NCBI GenBank assembly: GCA_015039465.1
Contig: MU130382.1
Coordinates: forward strand, 1,126,852-1,190,851
DNA length: 64,000 bases
Direction: 5' to 3'
From: Phlegmacium glaucopus
Taxonomy: Eukaryota; Basidiomycota; Agaricomycetes; Agaricales; Cortinariaceae
The position numbers and the translations under genes were made by a program. This document shows positions 15,194 through 28,177 of the stretch, piece by piece. The notes beneath the pieces are model-generated. The model worked only from the letters and a program-made list of their open reading frames with translations. It was not told where the DNA came from and ran no database searches. How positions within the stretch are numbered: the stretch's first letter is position 1; each line of letters starts with the position of its first letter.

Positions 15194-17092
15194 ATGGGTC
15201 TCAAGGCATTCTTCCTTAAGAGCCTCTTACTGGTAATTCCTTTCGATCCAGCATTTATTCTCCAAGACTCTTGCTTGTCCACCAATTACTTTGGAAACTA
15301 CAGAGATGGCCAGTCTATATACAGCGTCCTCCTAGCCACTGTTCCCGACTCGGACGCGCTGCCAGAATGTATGGCTTTTTGGGAATCGCGGGGGCTCATG
15401 TCGATCCACTATACCACAACTCCAAGCGATGGACGTCAATTGGTTTGGCTTGAGGAAAAGGCAGTCGACGAGAAATTGAAGCTACGCGCTTCACATGAAA
15501 GTAATCTTGACGTCCTATTGAATGGACTCCGAGCACCCCTTATGCCATCAGAACAATCTCAACAAGAAGTTATAGCAATATCTGAAGGAGACAGTGATAA
15601 TTTGGCGTTCGAGTTGTACTATAGCAGTGCGACTGCTGCCCTTGTGTCCGTTAGCAAGGAACGCGCAAGAATTATCGATACCCTTCTACCCCCATTCTGG
15701 AGATCCACCATATTACCGGCTACCCCTGTGTCGTATCAACCAGTTCCTCCCTCTGCTTCAAAACGCGTCAGTGAAATTCTTTCCAACTTGAAATTTGACC
15801 CTGTCGTCGCGTCCGTGGTCAACAATATCTCGATTCCTCAAATCAAGAAAGATATCCGTTTCCTTACCGGTGAAGACGAGACCTCTGGCATCATCTCACG
15901 ACATTCATTTTCCGATGGTGCAAGAACGGCTGCAAATTGGTTAAAAGCTCGTATCGAAGAGACCGGTGCCAAATGTCATTTGTCGCCCTTCTTGATTGGC
16001 TTCGCGCCTAATGTCATCTGGTTTGTCCGAAATTAACAAGACGTTTGGAGTCAACTAATTACTTCGCAGTCGCTATTCCGCCATCAAAGATACCAACGAT
16101 ACCGTCCTAATCAGTGCACACTACGACAGCCGTGGTTCTTTTGGAAGCATACGGGCTCCAGGTGGCGACGATGACGGCTCTGGGACTGTAGGCATCCTGT
16201 CTATTGCCCGGACAATCGCACGCAAGAAAGTCCTATTCCAAAGAAATGTCGAACTTGCCCTCTTTGCAGGCGAAGAACAAGGACTCTTTGGTTCCAAAGC
16301 ATATGCCCGTTAGTACGCTCTGATTTGCCTGACAGCTGTTGACCTCAAATGTCCTGCATATCCACAGGAGAACTGAGGGAAGCGAACGCTAGTCTGATAT
16401 TGATGGTTCAGGCTGATATGATTGCTTACCGAGCGCCTGGTGAACCGTCCCAACTTGGTCTTCCTGATCGGTAAGCCTTGATGACATTCAAAGATTTCAT
16501 TTTCATACATATTCTCGTGTTCAGCATCGGATCCACTGAAGTTACACAACTTGTGGCAAATATATCTGCAATCTATAGTCCTGAACTTACAGTTGGCTAT
16601 ACATCCGTTCGTTGATTAATTTCCAGTTGGAATACTATTTTCAATCATAGTTCCAGGCATGTTGCAGTGATCATCAGGTACATATCATCTTACCTCCTAC
16701 TTGGCTTATTACAGCCTGACGCCAAATTTCTTTAAACAGTCTTTTCATGAACAAGGTTTCCCAGCCACACAGGTCTTTGAACGCGCGGGCCCAAGTATGA
16801 GCCCATATTTCTACCCTTCCTCCTCCTACTCATCGAGATTTTCAGTTGCAGACCCAATGTATCATAATAGCGGTATGTTGTCAAAATTGCAGTTTATGTC
16901 ATCTGTTCCTTACTATTCTTGACACCTAAGGCGATCTAAGTGACCGAGAGGGCTATGATTTCGACCAGCTCTATTCCATTGCAAAAGTTCAAGTCAGCTG
17001 CTTTCTTCCACCTATATTAATCGACCTTTCCTCATCATTCTTTATAGTTTGCAACGGTGCTTCACGCAGCTGGCTTTGAAATCGCTAAATGA
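15194..17092 (+). CDS. Secreted zinc aminopeptidase, M28 family
   Basis: M28 peptidases are di-zinc exopeptidases releasing N-terminal amino acids. The N terminus MGLKAFFLKSLLLVIPF looks like a signal peptide, so the enzyme is probably secreted or vacuolar. All metal ligands are seen: His in ISAHYDS, Asp in GGDDDGSGT, Glu pair in FAGEEQGLFGSKAYA, Asp in MVQADMIAY, and His in DPMYHNSGD. The CSDHQSFHEQGFPA motif precedes the last ligand. Eight exons join in frame: 15194-16020, 16070-16308, 16368-16470, 16525-16606, 16651-16677 (only 27 nt), 16740-16872, 16931-16992 and 17048-17092. They give 505 residues. I chose the ATG at 15194 because it starts the hydrophobic leader. The long N-terminal extension before the catalytic core resembles a propeptide. 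No defects were seen. Confidence 0.92.
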
Positions 17093-17993
17093 ATAGATCA
17101 TTTTCTTGACAAAGCAGCAGAAATCCTTTGTCTTTTTACTTTCAGGTTGATAATGAACAACTATACATTTTTATTTGTGACAGGTACAGTAAGTAAAGAA
17201 AGTAAAAGAGCGAATGTAGCAAAATGAACGACTCACACGAAGCCAGCAACGTTGGAAGGAAAGTGGTTTCGCCAATCATATGATTGTCAATGATATACAG
17301 ATGTCTGCACTACAAGAATATCAGTATCTCCCCGTTTCACTGATGGTGTCTAACAAAATGTCATTCGAGTCGCCAGAATAATACTACAGTGCCCCAAGAT
17401 CTCCAGATAATCGCGATGAAGCTCCGAAACATCGCTAAGAGAGTTCCATCTGGACCAATGAAAAGGACTGTAGCCGTTACTGCAGAATGGACTGCGGAAT
17501 GTGAAATGGGGATTAGTGGTGTTGGAAGAACTCGAACGCTAGCCTGAACACATACGCGTATTTGTGCAGATGGGTCAGATCTGGGTTTCTCTGGGACTAT
17601 GATGTGTGTATGGCATAGACGCTCTCAGCGGCATCCGACAAAGAAATTAACATTTACCACAATTTGATATCCTTCATGATGGGGATGAGCTACTAGTATC
17701 CTCTGACCGGTAAGACCGGAATTTCACTGGGTATACTGCCGCAGTATGAAGATGAACGACGACACGCTCAGTAAACAGCGAGTGTTGTATAAATGTTAGA
17801 ATTGTCGTGATGCAGTCAGATGCACATTCCACAATGCCAAAACACTGGCAATGATTGGTTTTCTAAAAAAATTGGATAAATTTTGATTTCTTCTACACTA
17901 ACTTTTCAACAAAAGGATCCTAATAATGGTATAAAATTAATTGGTCAGTTTTCGATGGATGAAGTTGGAAGACTAAATTTGTGATAGCATCGG
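17093..17993. other. Intergenic region with no recognised feature
   Basis: About 900 bases separate the convergent ends of the peptidase and transporter copy 1. I see no long open frame, RNA gene or repeat with clear ends. It presumably holds the two 3' untranslated regions. Confidence 0.6.
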
Positions 17994-20878
17994 TCAAACG
18001 GTAACGATTTTTTTGGCGCCACCCTTATCTACGATCGCAACCTTGTACTTGACAGTGGAGGCTTTAACGGGATTTTTGTCCTGAGAAAGGTAGATATTAA
18101 TCATAGAGTCGTTTCGAAGAACATAACAGGAAATATCTCTTTACCTCGAAAATTTCGTTCAACTCCTCACTAAAGAATTTTAACCATCAATCAACCGTGG
18201 ATCCCAGTGAATTTGAGGTAGAATAACAAAGCTTACAGCGTTCTCCCTTTTGTCTCGATTGCGCAGAACCAGATCACGACGCACTCAAAGAGATCCCAGA
18301 CGACGTAAACGATATAATACTAGAATGGGTGGCGCGGACCATCAGCATGTATCGCAACTTGAAGGGAGTGTCAATACATACATGCCACGTGATCCTTCCA
18401 AGAGCGATTGGGCCAGCATATGTGTTAACGAAGGAGGCGCAACTCACTGCAAAGCCGCAACTAGAGCAAATTCAGAAAGTCGGCGATATGTAGTACGAGT
18501 GCATGAAAAATGCCAGCTTGGTACTCACAGTGCCATGCCTTTTGCGCTGCGTTTCGATATATATGTGTTAGTTCAAGTTGTATACCTCAAGAGAGATAAA
18601 ACTAGTACCGAGTATTGTAATCAAAGCATTCGGCAGGGTACAACGCTTGTAGTGGTGTATATGTCAAACTATACACGAAGCCAAATAAGACTTTAACAAA
18701 GGCGTTAGTTACATGTAGATGAAAGGCGACAGCGACAGCGAACCCACATATAAATGCGATGGCTGCATTAGCACCAGACGGATTTGCACCAGATGCACCC
18801 CATTTTGCAGTACAGCCTGTAAAAATGTGGCGATTTAGTAAGTGGAAGGAATGATAGTGATGTTCTAACCTGTAACTATGGCAAGCGTTCCTGCAGAGGC
18901 AAGGGTACCCCAGAACCACATTGTACGTCGGCCAACTATATCAAAGCGTTAGGCATCCTCAATGCAACATAAAAAATGAAGTGTCAAACCCCTGTCAGTT
19001 AACGCTGTTCCAATCAAAGCGCCAATGGCGGACACGACTGTGTTTACAAAGTTGAGTGTCAACCTTTGATTTTGAGTGTTGGCTCCCGCGTTTTTGAACA
19101 AAATAGTCAGGAAATATCTGGCGGAACCAAGCTCAGGAGAAGCTCTTTTGTAAAAGGATTCCAGTTCAAATACCCTAGGCCATTTCCAGACCATTGCTAG
19201 AACATTAACTGTGAATCCAAACACGAGACTATATTACAATCAGGAAAAACGTACACCGAAGAAACTCATCAAAAGCATCATGAAAGTCCTATACCTTGCA
19301 TTTCTTGTGTTCACAAGCTCTGAGTAATCCCACCTGAAAAAAAAGGATATGTCAACTGATGCTTCACAGAGAGAAACAACGTTGACAGAGTCAAGAACAC
19401 TGACCAGCGTTTATCAGATGCATTTAACTTCACTGCTTCTTCGAATTCCTTCCACTCAAAGAGGACAAGAGGAGCATCTGGGTTGTCGTTCCCGTGATAT
19501 CTAGCCAGAATTCTACGTGCTTCTTCTTTCCGTCCGACAGAGATTAACCAACGCGGCGACTTGAAAATAAAACATAAGTCAGATAAAGAGTGGTAAGGTA
19601 GAAAATCTTACCTCAGGAAGTAAGAAGGCAAAAATCAAAAGGATGGCAGCAGGTACAATCTGGATGGCAAGCGGCACTCTCCAAGATCTTGTCGAATTCA
19701 ACCGACCTGTTGCCACCGAAACACCAGCTGTGATGTTATATTAGCTGTGATGATCAATTCCTATAGATGGAAAAGTTACAGACTGCATAGGATCGATCCT
19801 GAATAATAAAAAGCTTGGAATTTCTCGTAAGGAAAATAGCACGAGGAAAGAAAGCAAGACAAGCGACGTACTATTATATCTTGCAAAATAATATCAAAAC
19901 TATGAAGCTAGATTTCAAAGCCATGTATAAGAAGAAACTTACAGACCCGTCAATCGACCACGCCACTAGGGAAAAGTTCGAATCAATCCTTAAAACGAGG
20001 ATGAAAAACACAAACCTGAGGGGGCGACATTTCTACCACATAGGCAGGTGCAGCGGATGCGGAGATGGCCACTCCAAATCCCAAGAAAAATCGTCCACTC
20101 AGAAGGTAGGCAACATCCTTGGCTGCAGTAATAATAATGGCGCCTAGAAAGTCAATTTAATAATCAATCTTCGATTGCAACTCGTAAATCGCCTTGCCCA
20201 TGATGATGATTACACTTCCGAGGGCCTGTAAACATGTGATGAAATTCCCAAAACTCTCACTGGATGGATTATAAAAAGCGTACCATGCCGCCTCGTCGAC
20301 CAAATGTGTCTGTGACAGGGCCAGCAATCACAACACCAACCAAACCACCTATAGAATACTATTAAATCCAAGAGCTGAATGAGATAATAGACTACATTTC
20401 GGAAGATGTGGATTTCCTTACGATGCCAAAAATAATCGCGGTTGTTGTTCCAACCCCTCCACCAGCATCTTGACCGTCAATGTTGAAATATTGAAGATAT
20501 TGACTATAGGACAGCAAACAATCATGCGTTACATCGGAAGACTGGCTAAATAGACCAGACTTACTTCATGCCATTGACGGCACCCATTACTGGTGAAATT
20601 AATATCTCCCATGGCGATATCAAGAAGATAAAAGAAAGCTTACCAGATCCGTCGAAACCATTCGACAAGCTTCCCATAAACGCTACAAGCAAAATCAAGA
20701 AGAGTTGAATGGATCTCCGACTCAAAGCCTTTAACTGGGGCCCAGTGGATAAAGCCAAAGCATAATCGACATTTTGAACCTGAATGATTTTGGCATCCTG
20801 AGGAATATCTTGGTCTACAAGAGACTGTTCATCACCATCATGCTTGTCAGGTTGTGAGCTTTTCTCGGGAGTGGACAT
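17994..20878 (-). CDS. MFS sugar transporter, tandem copy 1
   Basis: This is a major facilitator family plasma-membrane permease of the fungal sugar (hexose/lactose-permease-like) subfamily, expected to have twelve membrane segments. Conserved blocks in order on the minus strand are LILLVAFMGSLSNGFDGS; VMGAVNGM; the FGRRGGM loop; AYLLSGRFFLGFG with VEMSPPQWRGRLTG; RLNSTRSWRAPLAIQIVPA; LLPESPRWLIS; QWSGNGLGYF; GRRTMWFWG; and the C-terminal IETKGRTLEELNEIFED. It ends KKIVTV at the TGA at 17994-17996. The exons are many and short. The exons at 19950-19740, between RGRLTG and GVSVATG, cannot be fixed by eye. One intron (20144-20197) appears to be GC-AG. The frame stays open across all readable exons, so the copy looks functional. 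The substrate cannot be inferred. Confidence 0.85.
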
Positions 20879-20910
20879 GTTGAAGAAACAGCAGGTCTGG
20901 ATGAGAACCA

Positions 20911-22548
20911 GTATCAGCAAATTTGGAGTTTACTGACAAGCGCCGGACAGGTCACGGCGGCTGGACAACACTATAGCATCATAGCAGAGGTTCTTATATT
21001 GTCAAGTGACAGTCACACTATCCAGAAGCGGCTTGACGCTAGGAAACACTAGTCTTCCGTAGGCAACTCTTATGATGATGGTACGCAGTCGATCTTCATA
21101 CGGGGTCTGCTTATGTCCGAGTGCAACGGTGGCGCCTATCAAAAATAGGTTGATCACGTGTTGTTTTTCGTTGCCGCTGATTATTTTTGGAGCTTGCCCA
21201 GAGTAAGGGGGCACCGGCATCAAAATGGCAGACCACCTATTGGTTGGTTCCTCCCTCCACATCCTAATTTTTTTTGGAGGTCTCTACAACAGACAGCCAA
21301 AATTGTTCTTTGAGTGTATTTAATACTAAATGAACACTAAATACAACATTTCTGCAGCAGAAAATAAGTAGAAGAGGGAGAATACAATTTTACAAATATC
21401 TGCACAAATTGAGCATACTAATTGACTCTGACTAATGGTTTATTACAAATGTCTATAATTAAAATTTGTGGCACCACTGAGAGACAACTTGAAAGATGTC
21501 ATTGAGCAGCATGGTATCATGTATGATTCACCTAAATTGATTAAATCACAGAGATAAGGGAAGCATGATGTCATATTACTATATTTAGGCATGTGCTTGA
21601 TTACGTAGGTTGGTTGGTTCAATACCCTCCTTAATCAAGTTAAATCAAGGACCCTAGGTCTTTTTTTCTTCTTCTTGGTGCCCCCTTGAGCCCAGAGTTC
21701 TTGACAAGCTGTCAACAGAAGCTGATTCAGTGTGGCATGGACACTGAGTTGGGCTACATGGCATCACGGCTGCTATCCCTGCTTATGTATAGGTTTAGTA
21801 TTTGAAATAATTACAAGCCAGGACAACATATGAAAAATAGTTATAAGCTGTTAATAACATCACAAAGTTCATAGTCTTCTATGAAGTTCACACCAAATGC
21901 CTTGCCAAGGCAAAGAATTGCACTTGAAGTTGGATTTACAACCTGTAAAAGTCCATAGGAACTTTAAATTATGTATAAACCAAACCATATGCATGGATGG
22001 TGTTTTCTTACATATGTAACTAGTGGAATGTATAGCATATTAATGTGTTCATTGAAATTGCCCTGATAGTGTAGCGGTCAACGATCCAAAGGCTGTGAAG
22101 TAACGCTGGTCGGTCGGTCTGCGTCACGCTGAGTGCTGATGTTCAATTCTCGTGGGTTGCATTTTTATTTCCCTCAGTTATTAACATTATTGTGTTGTTG
22201 TGAACTTATATCTTTCGCGCCGGCAAGAGTCACTTGACTTCAAAATAACAGATCCATTTATCCAAGGCTTGGTTTATGCATGATTTAAAGTTCCGATGGG
22301 CTGCGAAGGCCGCCATTCAACTTCAAGCCCAATTTTTTAAGGCATTTGGCGCCGTACGCAAAAACAGGATTGTAACAAGGGTGAATAAATGAAGACCCCG
22401 CATTCCCGGCACCGTACTTTCAAGGCTGTTGTTACCAAGTCGATTCAGATTTTCACAGAGAACAGGAAGAAAAGAGAAGGATGCAATAACTTGTGTCAAT
22501 GACTCAATGATGGTTATACATACTCATAAACATATATAGAGGAAATTT
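20911..22548. other. Spacer between the two transporter copies
   Basis: About 1.6 kb with no convincing protein-coding gene. It is relatively AT-rich and contains the tRNA-like segment listed separately. Similarity between the two transporter copies stops close to both ends of this spacer. Confidence 0.5.
22064..22165 (+). repeat. tRNA-like segment, possible SINE head or decayed tRNA
   Basis: TAGTGTAGCGGTCAACG (22075-22091) resembles an internal A box, and GTTCAATTC near 22142 resembles a B box. The acceptor ends do not pair and no clean anticodon arm forms. A functional tRNA is unlikely; a pol III-derived repeat or relic is more plausible. Confidence 0.3.
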
Positions 22549-22561
22549 ATGATAGCATCCG

Positions 22562-25445
22562 TCAAACGGTAATGATTTTTTTTGCGCCACCCTTATCTAC
22601 GATCGCAACCTTGTACTTGACAGTGGAGGCTTTAACGGGATTTTTGTTCTGAGAAAGGTAGACATTAATCATCATAAGCAAAAGTCGTTTCGAAGAACAT
22701 GACAAGAAATATCTCTTTACCTCGAAAATTTCGTTCAACTCCTCACTAAAGAATTATAACCATCAATCAAGTACGGATGCCACGGAATTTGAAGTAGAAT
22801 AACAAAGCTTACAGTGTTCTCCCTTTTGTCTCGATTGCGCAGAACCAGATCACGACGCACTCAAAGAGATCCCAGACGACGTAAACGATATAATACTAGA
22901 ATGGGTGGACCATGAGCATATATCGCAAGGGGGTATCATCGTCGCTAATACATACATGCCATGTAATCCTTCCAAGAGCGATTGGGCCAGCATATGTGTT
23001 AACGAAGGAGGCGCAACTCACTGCGAAGGCGTAACTAGAGCAAATTCAGAAAGTCGGCAATATGTATGAGTGTATGGAAAATGCTTTGTACTCACACTGC
23101 CATGCCTTTTGCACTGTGTTTCGGTATATGTGTTAGTTGTATACATCAAGAGAGAGAAAAAGGAAAAAGACTACCGAGTATTGTAATCAAGGCATTCGGC
23201 AGGGTACAACGCTTGTAGTGGTGTGTATGTCAGACTATACACGAAGCCAAATAAGACTGTTTTAAAGGCGTTAGTTACATGAGGACGAAAAGCAAGAGCG
23301 ACGGGGAACCCACATATAAATGCGATGGCTGCATTAGCACCAGACGGATTTGCACCAGACGCACCCCATTTTGCAGTACAGCCTGTAAAAATGTGGCCGT
23401 TAAGTAAGTGGGAGAATGATAGTGATATTCTAACCTGTAACTATGGCAAGCGTTCCTGCAGAGGCAAGGGTACCCCAGAACCACATTGTACGTCGGCCAA
23501 CTACATCAAAGCATTAGGCATCTTCAATGCAACATAAAAAAAATGAAGTGTCAAACCCCTGTCAGTTAATGTTGTTCCAATCAAAGCGCCAATGGCGGAC
23601 ACGACTGTGTTTACAAAGTTGAGTGTCAACCTCTGATTTTGAGTGTTGGCTCCCGCGTTTTTGAACAAAATAGTCAGGAAGTATCTGGTGGAACCAAGGT
23701 CAGAAGCTCTTTTGTAAAAGGATTCCAGTTCAAATACCCCAGGCCATTTCCAGACCATTGCTAGAACATTAACTGTGAATCCAAACACGAGACTATATTA
23801 CAATCAGGAAAAACGTACACCGAAGAAGCCCATCAAAAGCATCATGAAGGTCCTATACCTTGCATTTCTTGTATTCACAAGCTCTGAGTAATCCCACCTA
23901 GAAAAAAAGGATATATCAACTGACGCTTCACAGAGAAATAATGTTGACAAGAAAACTGACCAGCGTTTATCAGATGCATTTAATTTCACTGCTTCTTCGA
24001 ATTCTTTCCATTCTAAGAGGACAAGAGGTGCATCTGGGTCGTCGTTCCCGTGATATCTAGCCAGAATTCTACGTGCCTCTTCTTTCCGTCCGACAGAGAT
24101 TAACCAACGCGGTGACTTGAAAATAAAACATAAGTCAGATAATGAGTATAGATATGGCTAAAAAAAATTACCTCAGGAAGTAAGAAGGCAAAGATCAAAA
24201 GGATGGCAGCAGGTACAATCTGGATGGCAAGCGGCGCTCTCCAAGATCTTGTCGAATTTAACCGACCTGTTGCCACCGAAACACCGGCTGAGATGTCACA
24301 TACCGATATATTAGCTTTGATGATCAATTCCTATAGATGGAAAAGTTACAGACTGCATAGGATCGATCCTGAATAATAAAAAGCTTCGGATTCCTTGTAA
24401 GGAAAATAGCACGAGGAAAGGAAAGAAGACAAGCGACGTACTATTATATCTTGCAAAACAATGTCAAAATTATGAAGCTAGATTTCAAAGCCATTTATAA
24501 AGGGAAACTTACAGACCCGTCAATCGACCACGCCACTAGGGAAAGGTTCCAATCAATCCTTAAAATGAGGATGAAAAACACAAACCTGAGGGGGCGACAT
24601 TTCTACCACATAGGCAGGTGCAGCGGTTGTGGTGATAGCCACTCCAAATCCCAAGAAAAATCGTCCACTCAGAAGGTAGGCAACATCCTTGGCTGCAGTA
24701 ATAATAATGGCGCCTAGAAAGTCAATTTAATAATCAATCTTCGATTGCAACTCGTAAATCGCCTTGCCCATGATGATGATTACACTTCCGAGGGCCTGTA
24801 AACATGTGATGAAATTCCCAAAACTCTCACTGGATGGATTATAAAAAGCGTACCATGCCGCCTCGTCGACCAAATGTGTCTGTGACAGGGCCAGCAATCA
24901 CAACACCAACCAAACTTCCTATTGAATACTATTAAATCCAGGGGCTGGATGAGATAATAGACTACATTCCGGAAGATGGGAATTTTCCTTACGATGCCAA
25001 AAATAATCGCGGTTGTTGTTCCAACCCCTCCACCAGCATCTTGACCGTCAATGTTGAAATATTGAAGATATTGACTATAGGGCAGCAAACAATCATGCGT
25101 TACATCGGAAGACTGGCTAAATAGACCAGACTTACTTCATGCCATTGACGGCACCCATTACTGGTGAAATTAATATTTCCCATGGCGTACCAAGACAAAA
25201 AAAACCTTACCAGATCCGTCGAAACCATTCGACAAGCTTCCCATAAACGCTACAAGCAAAATCAAGAAGAGTTGAATGGATCTCCGACTCAAAGCCTTTA
25301 ACTGGGGCCCAGTGGATAAAGCCAAAGCATAATCGACATTTTGAACACGAATGATTCTGGCGTCCTGAGGAATATCTTGGTCTACAGGAGACTTTTCATC
25401 ACCATCATGATTATCCGGTTGTGGAGTTTTCTCGGGGGTGGACAT
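22562..25445 (-). CDS. MFS sugar transporter, tandem copy 2
   Basis: This is a close paralogue of the transporter at 17994-20878, in the same orientation, with the same exon plan and the same conserved blocks. It starts MSTPEKTPQPDNHDGDE and ends KKIITV at the TGA at 22562-22564. Differences are scattered substitutions and a few intronic indels; for example, the intron after QWSGNGLG is shorter here. Coding frames are maintained, including where the string before the stop changes length (GGCGCC versus GGCGCA). The GC-AG intron recurs at 24714-24767. A TATATATAA-like box lies about 40-50 nt upstream of the ATG (25485-25494). The nucleotide similarity extends through introns, so the duplication is fairly recent. 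The two copies may differ in expression because their upstream regions diverge about 30 nt before the ATG. Confidence 0.85.
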
Positions 25446-25612
25446 GTTGAAGAAACAGCAGGTCTGGATGAGAACCGTCTTGGGTTATATATATCAGCAG
25501 TAGCATTTGACCAGTTGGAAGTTGGAAGTTGATGAGAACGATTATGTGGACGTGACATCGGCAAAAGCGTAATGTGAATTGGTCAACGGCCCGGGGAAGG
25601 CTCACGAGTTCG
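25446..25612. promoter_or_regulatory. Divergent promoter, transporter copy 2 / SET gene
   Basis: A 167-nt interval between opposite start codons. A TTATATATATC stretch near 25484-25494 is well placed as a TATA element for the transporter on the minus strand. Confidence 0.4.
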
Positions 25613-27050
25613 ATGTCGCTACATGCCTGGCTCTCTGAAACTGGTGGCGGTTTCCATCCAAACGTATCATTTACTGGAGGTACCGACCTTATATCTCGGA
25701 ACGTTTCACGACTTGTTAACTACCTTGTATTTTAGATGCTTTTGGATCTCGAGTCATTGCAAGCGATCATCTACCCAAAGATTTGACAATTGTTTCTTGT
25801 CCATTCGGTCTAGCAATTACGCAGGCAGCCGCACAACGAGCCGTTTTAGAGACCCTTGGGATATCCGCATCTGAAAATATTCAATGGTCAGAACGTCAAT
25901 GGATCAGCACCTATATCTCTTTGCACTGGATTCTCGCTTCTGAGGATGACAAGTAATGACTCTTCTCTTCTGGGTCGGATAGGTGGTTGATGATAATAAG
26001 CAGAGCCGGAAAGAAATCGTTGGTCCACGCCATATACCTAGACACATTGCCCACTTGGGAAAAGCTTCGAACACCTCTCCATTTCACTCCATCAGAACTG
26101 GACATTTACAAAGGGACAAATTTGTACGGCGCAGCTTTGGACCGAGATCGCCTTTGGAGAATCGAATGGACTGCGTGCCAAACCTTCGTTGGGCGTGCAA
26201 ACGCAAATTGGGCTAACCTCTTTACTTGGTCCGTAGTTCTGGATGTATGCACAAATCCGTACACCTTATCGCTTGTATAGGCAGAGATACCTTACCGCGG
26301 CTACTTATCTCTCATCACGAGCTTTTCCTTCCTCTCTGCTTTCTCCGACCCCCTCGCTGGCGCATTCACCGACCTCCCAGCCAGTTTTGCTTCCTGGAGT
26401 CGACGCACTCAATCATGCACGCGGTCAACCTATTTCTTGGGTCGTAACTTATCCTAATACCAATGATACTTCTCAAGAACCAAAAATATCCTTAGTCCTC
26501 CATACAGCTACCCTCAAAGGTGACGAACTCTTCAATAACTATGGACCCAAACCAAATTCAGAACTCATCTTGGGTTACGGTTTTTCTATCCCACATAACC
26601 CTGATGATACTATCGTTCTGAAAATCGGCGGTAGTTTTGAAGATGGAAAGAAATGGGAGATAGGTCGAGAGACCAAAGGTGTTGAAAACATGTGGACAGA
26701 TTTAATGAGGGCCTTCATTCAAGATTCTTCACAAAATCCATCATATGAGGATATGTTGGATGCTTCAAGTGCGCTTCAGGAAATGGTACAAAATTTCATT
26801 GACCGATTACCAGCTGAGGAAATCGTCGAGACGACTGAAATTCGGGTTGAGGTAATAGCGATGTTTCAAGATTATCTTGAAGGTATTTACCGACTTAATT
26901 TTGATTATAAAATATTAATGTGGTGCAAACTCAGGCCAAAGAGACATTCTTCGATCCCTGATGGAATTTGCAAAAGCACAAGAACGTCTGGCCCTTGAAA
27001 TGGCTCGGGAAAAGGGCGTCGAGATAGTATTCGATGACGAAGAAGAGTGA
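25613..27050 (+). CDS. SET-domain lysine methyltransferase (RKM/EFM/SETD6 type)
   Basis: SET proteins of this class transfer methyl groups from S-adenosylmethionine to lysines of ribosomal proteins or elongation factors. The N terminus (HAWLSETGGGFHPNVSF) is the typical start of the family, and an iSET region follows. The SET core is recognised from LLPGVDALNHARGQPISW and GDELFNNYGPKPNSELILGY; the second carries the catalytic-site Tyr and the NH motif. A Rubisco-LSMT-like helical C-terminal domain follows. Five exons join in frame: 25613-25679, 25736-25952, 26001-26228, 26281-26882 and 26935-27050. They give 409 residues with an acidic end (VFDDEEE). Which protein is methylated cannot be told. 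No defects were seen. Confidence 0.9.
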
Positions 27051-27154
27051 TTTTTGAGCCCGTTGCAAAGATCTATATGGTTGTAAGTATCTGTCGACGA
27101 CTAGTCCATTCAAAAGTAAATAAAACAGTCATGAGAATAGAAGCGCCTGATCGA

Positions 27155-27810
27155 TAAAGAAATTTCCTACTTGCACGCCTGCGAGGTTCATGCCAAACTC
27201 CCAGTCGCCATCTTCATCAAGTATAATTTTGCCTAATCCTATAAAGGTTTTTCAATCCCTCTAAAGGTATGGGAGCTGCAGTGGGCCCTTCCAACGTGAG
27301 GTTCACTTTACTGTCGTTCTGTCACGGGTGTTATTGGAAATGATCAGAACAATAATACGCAGTGGGATCCAAGAGTCGGAGTGCTCCAAGCCACTGATAG
27401 AAGGCAACATCAAAATCAGGAGACGTCGCAATAAATTCCGCAGGCTCGTTACTATGCTGTTGGGATCGAAAACGGAGAGATTTTTGTATATTTTCTTTTG
27501 CACCAGTTCTTCTTTTGGTGGCTTCTGCGATACCCTCCAGAGATATCGTGTACGTTGACATGAGCCTAGCTGGTCCTCTGGAGGTCATAGTTTGCTTTAC
27601 ATTAGGGCCAATCACAGGGTAATAGACCGTTATCGTTTTTTGAGAAGCATTGAAGGTCAGACGGGATATCAGCTTCGAGGAAAGGTTCTGTACGCCACCA
27701 CACCTAAGTACATATCTTCAAAGGTAAGAATATCAACCAATGCTCCAAAAGGAGGGAGATAGTCAGCAGCCTGGACCTAGGGAACGACAAGCTTGGCCAA
27801 CGTGGTCGTC
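27155..27810 (-). pseudogene. Uncertain, possibly decayed protein-coding region
   Basis: On the minus strand an open stretch at about 27690-27331 encodes a protein-like segment (KTITVYYPVIGPNVKQTM, and later SPDFDVAFYQWLGALRLLDP). A downstream frame encodes ILDEDGDWEFGMNLAGVQVG and ends FFIDQALLFS. An upstream frame from an ATG at 27810 hits an in-frame TAG after eleven codons, and another stop near 27660. I could not join these pieces with normal splice sites. It is either a degenerating gene or a gene whose exons I misread. The family is not recognised. Confidence 0.3.
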
Positions 27811-28177
27811 ATGATCAGGGGACTAATAGACACGTTGAACCGCTTAATAGCAAGGTCTGTGGTCTGCTGAGAAAAACAAAAGTCGATCGAGGACCTTTAT
27901 AATAAATTACGAGAGAAATCATGTCAAAGCACACGCGACGACGAGCCAAAAAAGCGCCTTTTTGCGTACCGGAAATTGTGAAGAATAAGTCTACCAATGT
28001 AGACGCCGAATGCAGCAAGAAAAATCTTTGAATTTATCGCTCACGTGAAGCTACATCAAAATCTCCATCCATTTCAAGTCTGAGCAATCCATCCCAGGAC
28101 TAATCTGCAAGGCCCGCAAAGACGAGCCATAATTCCTCCTTGCGAAAGAGAACACCTAGGAAAACCTCAATCCACCC

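Noticed and set aside
18250..18696. 148-codon plus-strand ORF
   Set aside because: It lies antisense to the last exons of transporter copy 1, and the homologous part of copy 2 does not keep it open.
22064..22165. Functional tRNA gene
   Set aside because: The acceptor and T stems do not pair and no valid anticodon loop can be placed, so it is kept only as a tRNA-like repeat.
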